Assembly: GCA_000717735.1 (NCBI GenBank) | Contig: JOBE01000003.1 | Span: forward strand, 1 to 64,000 | Origin: Streptomyces griseoluteus | Lineage (GTDB): Bacteria; Actinomycetota; Actinomycetes; Streptomycetales; Streptomycetaceae | Length of the DNA: 64,000 nt | Direction of reading: 5' to 3' | Part shown: piece after piece, positions 57,898 through 64,000 of the stretch | How the letters are laid out: every line of letters begins with the position of its first letter | Numbering within the stretch: position 1 is the first letter of the stretch | Made by a program: the position numbers and the translations under genes | Notes under the pieces: generated by a model | Database searches by the model: none | Seen by the model: only the letters and a program-made list of their open reading frames with translations | Told to the model about the DNA's origin: nothing

Positions 57898-58548
57898 GAG
57901 CGCTCGTTCCTTTCCGTGAACGCCGAATCCACATCACACCATGTACAGGACACTTCACCGTGCGTATCAGCGCGTACCGGGTCGGCCGGACGGCGGCCCC
58001 CGTCGCGGAGCGGGGCCGGCCGGGCCGTCACCAGATGGAGCCACGTGGAACCGGTTGAAACCGGATGGAGCCGGATTGAGCCGGATGGAGCGAGATCAGG
58101 ACCGGAAGTCAGGGCCGCGAGGCCAGGACCAGGAGGTCAGGACCGGATGGAGCCGGGTCAGTGCCACGTGGAGCCAGGTCAGAACGAGGTGGAGCCGGGT
58201 CAGAACCAGGGCGGGTCAGAACACGTTCCCCGCCACTCGGTGACGGGCTGCGGCCTGCGGCATGAAGGACGCCGGGGCTTCGCGTCACGTTCCGGGGCAG
58301 CTCCAACTGCCCCTGCCTGTCATCGATTACGTACCCAGCACGCTCGGAATGACGCGCTTTCAAACGACGCCAGTCGACCGCAAAAGGTGCACACCGGGGA
58401 TAATTTTCGGCCAACTTGCCGCGTACTTCAACCCTTGCGTCTCACCTCATGAACAACCCCACGGACACCACAAGTCCCGTGGGGACAATGCTGGACATCG
58501 CTCCTCTTGTGCGTGTACATGTGGATGCATCGAGCGGCGCAGAATGAC
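57898..58548. other. Gene-poor stretch with a minisatellite
   Basis: No gene is supported. 58031-58222 is repetitive (separate entry). A less G+C-rich promoter-like region at about 58310-58545 precedes the phosphatase gene. Confidence 0.6.
58031..58222. repeat. Degenerate minisatellite, 10-bp and 21-bp units
   Basis: First part (58031-58100): seven 10-bp units on the theme CCGGATGGAG. Second part (about 58143-58222): about four 21-bp units on the theme GTGGAGCCRGGTCAGAACSAG. No spacer structure of a CRISPR and no ORF consistent across units. Confidence 0.85.
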
Positions 58549-60018
58549 ATGGGGGTTTGCGATGCTATGGCGTCAAACGCACCGGTCGGAAAGCCGACTG
58601 ACATGAGCGCCCCACACATGCCGAAAGTGGCTGGAATCGATTCCACGGTTCCCGGGCCCCCGCACACTACGGCGCCCCATCCCGGGGTACCCGCGGCGGC
58701 GCCCCCCTCCGACGAGGTCCCCCCACCGGGGGCACTGATCCAGGACCGGCTCGCCGCCTGGGTCTCCGACCTCACCACCCTCCACGAACTCACCGAGCGC
58801 CTCATCAGGACCGCCTCCCTCGACGAGGCCCTCCGCGAGGTGCTCGGCGCCGGCTCCGCCCTCGTCGGAGCCCGCCGCGGCATGGCCGTGCTCGAACCGG
58901 CCGACGGACTCGGCCCGGCCGCCACCATCGGCCTCGGCCTCGCCCACTCCGACCTCGGCACCATCGAGACCGTCCCGCGCGGCACCAGCAGCTACGGCCG
59001 CCTCCTCGACGGCCTCCCCGATCCGGGCCACCCCGAGCGCGTCCCCGATCCGATCGCCATCCGCGACGTACGTACCGAGGAAGGACTCGACCCGCGCCAC
59101 CGCGAGGTCGCCGCCCGCCTCGGCTACGCCGCCAGCTACGCCCTGCCCCTCGCCACCGAGGAGGCCGGCCGGCTCGGCGCGGCCGTCTGGCTCTACGACG
59201 AGCCCGCCGAACCGAGCGACCGTCAGCGCCACCTCATCGGGCTCTACGGCCGCTTCGCCACCGAGCACCTCGCCCGCCTCCTCCAGGTCGAGCGCGCCCG
59301 CGTCCAGGTCTCCACCATCGCCGAGGAGCTGCTCCCGAGCCGGCTCCCCCGCGTCCCCGGCGTCCAGCTCGCCGCCCGCCACCGCACCAACCCCCGGGGC
59401 GGCGGCGACTGGTACGACGCGCTGCCGCTGCCCGAGGGGGCCCTCGGGCTCGCCGTCGGCTCCGTCTCCGGCACCGGCCCCAGCGCGCTCGCCGCCATGG
59501 GCAGGCTGCGCGCCTCTCTCCGTGCGTACGCGGTGATGGAGGGCGAGGACCCCGTCGCCGTCCTCTCCGACCTGGAACTCCTCCTCAGGCTCACCGAGCC
59601 CGCCCGCTCGGCGACCGCGCTCTTCGCGTACGCCGAACCCGCGCAGCGCCGGATCGTCCTCGCCGGGGCCGGGCACGCCCCGCCGCTGATCATCGGCGAG
59701 CACCGCACCGAGTTCGTCGAGACCTCGCTCTCGGCGCCGCTCGGGATGCTCTCCTGCTGGGAGGCTCCGAGCGTGGAGCTGTCCCCGGCACCTGGAGAAA
59801 CGGTGCTTCTCTACACCGACGGGCTGCTGCGCCGTACCGGCGACGCCATGGACCGCGCCTTCGCCCGCCTCCACGCGGCGGCCGCGAGCGTGCCGAAGGC
59901 GGACCGGGGCGACCCGGGCGCCGTCGCCGACCACGTCCTGCGGACCCTGCTGCCCGAGGGCCTCGACACCACCGTGGACGGGGAGGACGTGGTCCTGCTG
60001 GCCGTCCGTTTCGAGTGA
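58549..60018 (+). CDS. GAF-PP2C phosphatase (SpoIIE/RsbU type), altered metal site
   Basis: A 489-residue protein. A disordered N-terminus, a GAF sensor domain (about residues 70-245) and a SpoIIE-type PP2C phosphatase domain (about 270-489) expected to dephosphorylate anti-anti-sigma factors. Motif GGDWYDA and AGAGHAPPL and LLYTDGLLRR are present. However, the usual GDV-x-G-H/R-G metal motif reads VGSVSGTGPSA (Asp to Ser) and the final Asp-Asp is GED. Activity may be reduced. The start is uncertain: ATG 58549 or ATG 58567 (GGGGG upstream). Confidence 0.87.
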   Translation: MGVCDAMASNAPVGKPTDMSAPHMPKVAGIDSTVPGPPHTTAPHPGVPAAAPPSDEVPPPGALIQDRLAAWVSDLTTLHELTERLIRTASLDEALREVLGAGSALVGARRGMAVLEPADGLGPAATIGLGLAHSDLGTIETVPRGTSSYGRLLDGLPDPGHPERVPDPIAIRDVRTEEGLDPRHREVAARLGYAASYALPLATEEAGRLGAAVWLYDEPAEPSDRQRHLIGLYGRFATEHLARLLQVERARVQVSTIAEELLPSRLPRVPGVQLAARHRTNPRGGGDWYDALPLPEGALGLAVGSVSGTGPSALAAMGRLRASLRAYAVMEGEDPVAVLSDLELLLRLTEPARSATALFAYAEPAQRRIVLAGAGHAPPLIIGEHRTEFVETSLSAPLGMLSCWEAPSVELSPAPGETVLLYTDGLLRRTGDAMDRAFARLHAAAASVPKADRGDPGAVADHVLRTLLPEGLDTTVDGEDVVLLAVRFE

Positions 60019-60131
60019 ACCCACCGAAGCGGAGAGTGACATTCCGGTAATGGGTCTTCCGGCCCTGGGCCCCCTTCCGTACGACCGTACGATGGTGGGG
60101 GTTCAGTGTCGTACCAAGAGGAGGCAGACCC

Positions 60132-61595
60132 GTGGCCGAGGAGCTCACGCCGGAGACCCCGGAAGAGACGACCGAAGAGCAGGCGATCAAGCAGCGGAAG
60201 AACGGCCTGTACCCGGGCGTGTCCGACGAGCTGGCCGAGAACATGAAGTCCGGCTGGGCCGACACCGAGCTGCACGGCCTCGAGCCGATCGCCCAGGCCG
60301 ACAAGACCGCCGCGCGCCGCGCCGCGCTCTCCGCCCGCTTCCCGGGCGAGCGCCTGGTGATCCCCGCCGGCAACCTGAAGACCCGGTCGAACGACACCGA
60401 GTACGCCTTCCGTGCCTCGACCGAGTACGCCTACCTCACCGGTGACCAGACGCAGGACGGCGTCCTCGTCCTGGAGCCCACGGCCGACGGGCACGAGGCG
60501 ACCCTCTACCTGCTGCCGCGCTCCGACCGCGAGAACGGCGAGTTCTGGCTCGACGGCCAGGGCGAGCTGTGGGTCGGCCGCCGCCACTCCCTCACCGAGG
60601 CCGAGCAGCTCCTCGGCGTCCCCGCGAAGGACGTCCGCGAGCTGGCCGGGGCGCTGCGCGAGGCCACCGGCCCGGTGCGCAACGTCCGCGGCCACGACGC
60701 CGGCATCGAGGCCGCGCTGACCGACAAGGTCACCGCCGAGCGCGACGAGGAACTCCGCGTCTACCTCTCCGAGGCCCGTCTCATCAAGGACTCCTTCGAG
60801 ATCTCCGAGCTGGAGAAGGCCTGCGCCTCCACCGCCCGCGGCTTCGAGGACGTCGTCAAGGTCCTCGACAAGGCCGAGGCCACCAGCGAGCGCTACATCG
60901 AAGGCACGTTCTTCCTGCGCGCCCGCGTCGAGGGCAACGACATCGGCTACGGCTCCATCTGCGCCGCGGGCCCGCACGCCACCACCCTGCACTGGGTGCG
61001 CAACGACGGCGACGTGCGCTCCGGCGACCTGCTGCTGCTCGACGCCGGCGTGGAGACCAACGAGCTCTACACCGCCGACATCACCCGCACCCTGCCGATC
61101 AACGGCCGGTACACGGAGCTCCAGCGCAAGATCTACGACGCCGTGTACGAGGCGCAGGAGGCCGGCATCGCCGCGGTGAAGCCCGGCGCCGCCTACCGCG
61201 ACTTCCACGACGCCGCCCAGCGCGTCCTCGCCGAGAAGCTCGTCGAGTGGGGCCTCGTCGAGGGCCCGGTCGAGCGCGTCCTGGAGCTGGGCCTCCAGCG
61301 CCGCTGGACCCTGCACGGCACCGGTCACATGCTCGGCATGGACGTCCACGACTGCGCCGCCGCGCGCACCGAGGCCTATGTCGACACGACCCTCGCGCCG
61401 GGCATGTGCCTGACCGTCGAGCCGGGTCTGTACTTCCAGGCCGACGACCTGACCGTGCCGGAGGAGTACCGCGGCATCGGCGTCCGGATCGAGGACGACA
61501 TCCTCGTCACAGAGGACGGCAACCGGAACCTCTCGGACGCGCTGCCGCGCCGCTCCGACGAGGTCGAGGCGTGGATGGCCGCGCTGAAGGGCTGA
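60132..61595 (+). CDS. pepP: Xaa-Pro aminopeptidase (aminopeptidase P)
   Basis: A 487-residue M24B metallopeptidase that removes an N-terminal residue preceding proline. The N-terminal AMP_N domain (about residues 45-180) is followed by the pita-bread domain. Five metal ligands are visible: LLLDAGVE (Asp), TADITRT (Asp), LHGTGHMLGMDVHD (His), TVEPGLY (Glu) and GVRIEDD (Glu). GTG 60132 has AGAGGAGGCAG upstream. A strong terminator follows. Cytoplasmic, no signal peptide. Confidence 0.95.
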   Translation: MAEELTPETPEETTEEQAIKQRKNGLYPGVSDELAENMKSGWADTELHGLEPIAQADKTAARRAALSARFPGERLVIPAGNLKTRSNDTEYAFRASTEYAYLTGDQTQDGVLVLEPTADGHEATLYLLPRSDRENGEFWLDGQGELWVGRRHSLTEAEQLLGVPAKDVRELAGALREATGPVRNVRGHDAGIEAALTDKVTAERDEELRVYLSEARLIKDSFEISELEKACASTARGFEDVVKVLDKAEATSERYIEGTFFLRARVEGNDIGYGSICAAGPHATTLHWVRNDGDVRSGDLLLLDAGVETNELYTADITRTLPINGRYTELQRKIYDAVYEAQEAGIAAVKPGAAYRDFHDAAQRVLAEKLVEWGLVEGPVERVLELGLQRRWTLHGTGHMLGMDVHDCAAARTEAYVDTTLAPGMCLTVEPGLYFQADDLTVPEEYRGIGVRIEDDILVTEDGNRNLSDALPRRSDEVEAWMAALKG

Positions 61596-61615
61596 TCTCC
61601 GCGTACGTTGGAACC

Positions 61616-61651
61616 GAAGGGCCCTCGCCGACCGACCGGCGGGGGCCCTTC
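61616..61651 (+). terminator. Terminator of pepP
   Basis: GAAGGGCCC-T-CGCCG (61616-61630) pairs with CGGCG-G-GGGCCCTTC (61637-61651), 15 bp with one G-T pair and a 6-nt loop, followed by CCCCTT. Confidence 0.85.
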
Positions 61652-61671
61652 CCCTTCGCCTCCCGCCGGGC

Positions 61672-62124
61672 TCACGCCATGAGCAGGGAAGGGCTGTCCT
61701 TCCACTTCAGGATCTTGTCGAAGCTGACCACCGCACCGCCCCGGCCCGAGCGGTTGCCGAAGTGCACATGGTCCGCCAGCTCCTCGATCAGCCGCAGCCC
61801 CCGGCCGTTCTCGGCGTCCGCCGAGGCCGTCGGCACCTCGGCGCCGGGAAAGCCCGGCCCCGAATCCGCCACTTCGATCCGGCAGGTCTCGCCGTCCAGG
61901 TACGCCGTCACCCGGTACGCCCCCGTCGGCGCGCCCTGTGGCCGGCCGCGCCCGCCGCCGCCGTGCTCGACGGCGTTCGCACAGGCCTCGGTCAGCGCGA
62001 CCGACAGATCGTAGGACACGTCCGGGTCGACGCCCGCCGTCTCCATCGTGCCCAGCAGCAGCCGCCGGGCGAGCGGCACGCTCGCGGCCTCGCGCCGCAG
62101 ATGGAGTGACCACCAGATGCTCAT
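61672..62124 (-). CDS. RsbW-like ATP-binding regulatory kinase
   Basis: A 150-residue GHKL ATPase of the HATPase_c_2 group. N-box LTEACANAVEHGGG, G1 VADSGPGFPG and G2 GRGLRLIEELADHV are all intact, closer to canonical SpoIIAB/RsbW than the copy at 54.5 kb. ATG 62124 follows GGGAGG. The upstream in-frame extension is unsupported. Together with the PP2C gene 1.7 kb away it suggests a local partner-switching module, but no anti-anti-sigma (STAS) gene is seen here. Confidence 0.9.
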   Translation of the reverse strand: MSIWWSLHLRREAASVPLARRLLLGTMETAGVDPDVSYDLSVALTEACANAVEHGGGGRGRPQGAPTGAYRVTAYLDGETCRIEVADSGPGFPGAEVPTASADAENGRGLRLIEELADHVHFGNRSGRGGAVVSFDKILKWKDSPSLLMA

Positions 62125-62241
62125 GCTCCAGCCTCCCGGCAGCGGCTCGACGTATCGATACCTATTGCCGGACAGAACGCTTCGTAAGCGCCCGGAGGCG
62201 ACAAGAGCGCTCGTTCGGCGGATGCACCGGGCCCGGAGGCG

Positions 62242-62285
62242 GTGTATGTCGGGCCGAACGCCAGTGCATGTCGGCTCGAAGGCGG
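62242..62285. repeat. 22-bp degenerate direct repeat
   Basis: GTGTATGTCGGGCCGAACGC... (62242-62263) and GTGCATGTCGGCTCGAAGGC... (62264-62285), 16 of 22 bases identical, in the divergent region between the RsbW-like gene and the membrane-protein gene. Two-turn spacing suggests a regulator site. Confidence 0.5.
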
Positions 62286-62349
62286 CCAAGAGCGACCTTA
62301 TGGACCTGCCTCATGCCGGTGGGGTCCCTGGTGCGATGATGGGCCCGCC

Positions 62350-63147
62350 ATGACTGCCCCCGCGCTCGCTCCACGGCTGCTGAGGGCCGCGGTGTTCACC
62401 GCGGTCTGCGTCGTGCTGGCCGCGCTCGGGCACGCCATCGCCGCCTGCGCGGGAATCGCCCTGTGGACCCTGCTCGCCGGGTTCCTCGGCGTCTTCGGCA
62501 TCACCCTCCTCCTCACGGGACGGGACCGCTCCCTCGGCTTCGTCGTCGGCGCCCTCGCCGGCGGACAGCTCGGCCTGCACGTCCTCTTCGGCCTGGGCCA
62601 ACGCTCACTCGCCCTGAGCGCCCAGGCGGACGACGCCCTCGTCCGGATGGCGGCCCGGCTGGTGTGCGGAGCCGGGACCGGCTCCCTCAGCTCCGCCGAC
62701 GCCGCCCGGATCGTCCGCGACGCCGGTCTCGACCCGGCCGTCGTGGGGACGGCCTCCGCCCCGGCCCACCCGGGACACGCGGCCGCCACGGCGACCGCGC
62801 CCGCCGGTGAGCTGCTGCCGGGGCTGCCGATGCTCCTCGGCCACCTGCTCGCCGCGCTCGCCACGGGCTGGCTGCTGCGGCGCGGCGACCGCGCCCTGAG
62901 CCGCCTCGTCGAACTCTCCGGGCAGGGCGCCACGGAGTTCGCCGAGTGCACCCTCGTCCGCTCGCTGCGGGCCGCGTTCCGTCTCGTACGGGCGCTCCTC
63001 AGCGGACTTTCGACGGCGCGGCCGACGGGGCCGGTGCGAACGGTCCGTACGGCCTCCGACTCGTCACCGCCGCCGGTGGCCGAGGCTCTCAAGAACACGG
63101 TGATCAGGCGCGGCCCGCCGGCCGCCGACTGCGTCCTCGCAGCCTGA
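62350..63147 (+). CDS. Integral membrane protein upstream of ycnI
   Basis: A 265-residue protein with about four hydrophobic helices (residues about 10-30, 35-55, 60-80 and 165-185), a central Ala/His-containing loop (ASAPAHPGHAAAT) and an Arg-rich cytoplasmic tail. Not assigned to a family. Its place directly upstream of ycnI, a copper-associated gene, with the His-containing loop hints at a copper-related envelope role (inference). ATG 62350 follows GGGCCCGCC without a strong ribosome site. Confidence 0.8.
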   Translation: MTAPALAPRLLRAAVFTAVCVVLAALGHAIAACAGIALWTLLAGFLGVFGITLLLTGRDRSLGFVVGALAGGQLGLHVLFGLGQRSLALSAQADDALVRMAARLVCGAGTGSLSSADAARIVRDAGLDPAVVGTASAPAHPGHAAATATAPAGELLPGLPMLLGHLLAALATGWLLRRGDRALSRLVELSGQGATEFAECTLVRSLRAAFRLVRALLSGLSTARPTGPVRTVRTASDSSPPPVAEALKNTVIRRGPPAADCVLAA

Positions 63148-63311
63148 CCAGGCTGACGCAGTCCTCCGCGCCCGCCAGAGTCCGCCGCAGCCATCGCGCG
63201 CGGTCCGCTCGACGGGAACGGGGGCCGCGCACGTCCGCACGCCCGCGGAGTTCTCCTTCCGTCGGCGTGCCGGAACCCACCGTCCTTCTCCGAGCTGGAG
63301 TGTCTTCTGCC

Positions 63312-64000
63312 ATGACCGCTTTCCGTGTCTCCGCTTCCCGTGTCGCTGCTTCCCGCGTCTCCGCTGGCCGCGTCGCCCTCGCCGGTGGCATCGCCCTCTC
63401 CTCCGTCGTGCTGCTGTCCGGCACGGCCTTCGCGCACGTGAGCGTGCAGCCGGAGGGTGAGGCCGCCAAGGGCGGCTACGCGACCGTCAACATCAAGGTC
63501 CCGAACGAACGGGACAACGCCTCCACCGTGAAGGTCGAGGTCAACTTCCCGCTCGACCACCCGCTCGCCTCCGTCATGCCGCAGCCCGTTCCCGGCTGGA
63601 AGGCCGAGGTGACGAGGAGCAAGCTCAGCAAGCCGCTGGAGCTGCACGGCAAGACGATCAACGAGGCCGTCTCCAAGGTCACCTGGACCGCCGACGGTTC
63701 GAAGATCGGCCCCGGCCAGTTCCAGCAGTTCCCGCTCTCCCTCGGCCGGCTGCCCGAGGACACCGACCAGCTGGTCCTGAAGGCGATCCAGACGTACGAC
63801 AACAAGGAGGTCGTGCGCTGGATCGAGGAGCAGAAGGAGGGCGCGGAGGAGCCGCAGAACCCCGCCCCCGTCCTGAAGCTCGCCGCCGCCTCCGCCGACC
63901 ACCACGGCGCTGCCGCCAACCCGACCGGAGGCGCCTCGGCCGCCCCGTCCGCCTCCGCGCCCGCGGACGGGAAGGCGGGTCACGAGGACAAGACCGCCTC
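63312..64000 (+). CDS. YcnI family (DUF1775) copper-associated protein, partial
   Basis: At least 229 residues, cut by the window end. The signal peptide ends TAFA and the mature protein begins His-Val-Ser-Val. That N-terminal His is the known copper ligand of YcnI, and the conserved Trp in PGWKAEV is present. The domain runs to about residue 180, followed by an Ala/Ser/Pro linker that in this family leads to a C-terminal TM anchor beyond the window. The n-region is lengthened by a 15-bp repeat (RVSAS/RVAAS/RVSAG). ATG 63312 has GGAG upstream. Confidence 0.92.
   Translation, partial: MTAFRVSASRVAASRVSAGRVALAGGIALSSVVLLSGTAFAHVSVQPEGEAAKGGYATVNIKVPNERDNASTVKVEVNFPLDHPLASVMPQPVPGWKAEVTRSKLSKPLELHGKTINEAVSKVTWTADGSKIGPGQFQQFPLSLGRLPEDTDQLVLKAIQTYDNKEVVRWIEEQKEGAEEPQNPAPVLKLAAASADHHGAAANPTGGASAAPSASAPADGKAGHEDKTA

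Noticed and set aside
58031..58222. Possible CRISPR array
   Set aside because: Units are 10-21 bp and contiguous without unique spacers, and no cas genes are present.

Overview
The window is a stretch of high-G+C actinobacterial chromosome, almost certainly Streptomyces. The signs are strong third-position G/C bias, GTG and TTG starts, adjacent sigF/sigN-type sigma factor genes near upp and tadA (an order I recall from S. coelicolor), a subtilisin-inhibitor gene, a DUF5926/SEC-C protein, a Prim-Pol-like protein and YcnI. Two perfect 14-bp parS sites (20859-20872, 29092-29105) place it in the origin-proximal ParB-loading region. Bases 1-44 are not biological. They match the Illumina Nextera i5 adapter, so the window starts at a contig end.

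Layout. 1-10.9 kb: small regulator/enzyme pairs (TetR; a persulfide-type CsoR/CstR with a rhodanese; WrbA with a TetR), hydrolases, a secreted M28 aminopeptidase, a HerA-like ATPase, a VapB-like protein, a LytR-C protein and upp. 11-16.6 kb: tadA and its partner, tRNA-Ser(CGA), sigF, sigN and a lipoprotein. 16.5-23.3 kb: three regulator/target modules (SDR-TetR, MarR-MFS, TetR-MFS), each with visible operator-like repeats. 23.3-29 kb: two membrane glycosyltransferases and a two-component system, overlapping or closely spaced. 29-35.7 kb: amidohydrolase, ABM monooxygenase, DUF2797, BRO-N protein, PH-domain protein, sigJ (ECF41) with its flavin oxidoreductase, and an RDD protein. 35.7-41.2 kb: two tRNAs, an SSI-type inhibitor and a 1401-residue PAS/pseudokinase/receiver protein. 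41.2-49.7 kb: fadD, an ECF sigma gene, a DUF1906 protein, and a tightly coupled five-gene operon resembling the mycobacterial igr steroid side-chain operon (two acyl-CoA dehydrogenases, ChsH2, ChsH1, Ltp2). 49.7-64 kb: secreted small protein, macro-domain protein, orphan antitoxin, tRNA-Ser(UGA), HtrA-like protease, GDPD, two RsbW-like ATPases, a PP2C phosphatase, DUF5926, Prim-Pol-like protein, aminopeptidase P, and YcnI cut by the window end.

Common threads. (i) Stress and partner-switching genes are concentrated here: two SigB-class sigma factors, two RsbW-like kinases, one PP2C phosphatase and two ECF sigmas. (ii) TadA and one of its expected substrates, tRNA-Arg(ACG), lie in the same window. 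(iii) At least seven genes end in a short tandem repeat that begins inside the coding end and repeats the stop codon downstream. In several cases this places stops in all three frames. I do not know a name for this pattern, and I consider it, with the giant GRRR-repeat pseudokinase and the igr-like operon, the most worthwhile thing to follow up.
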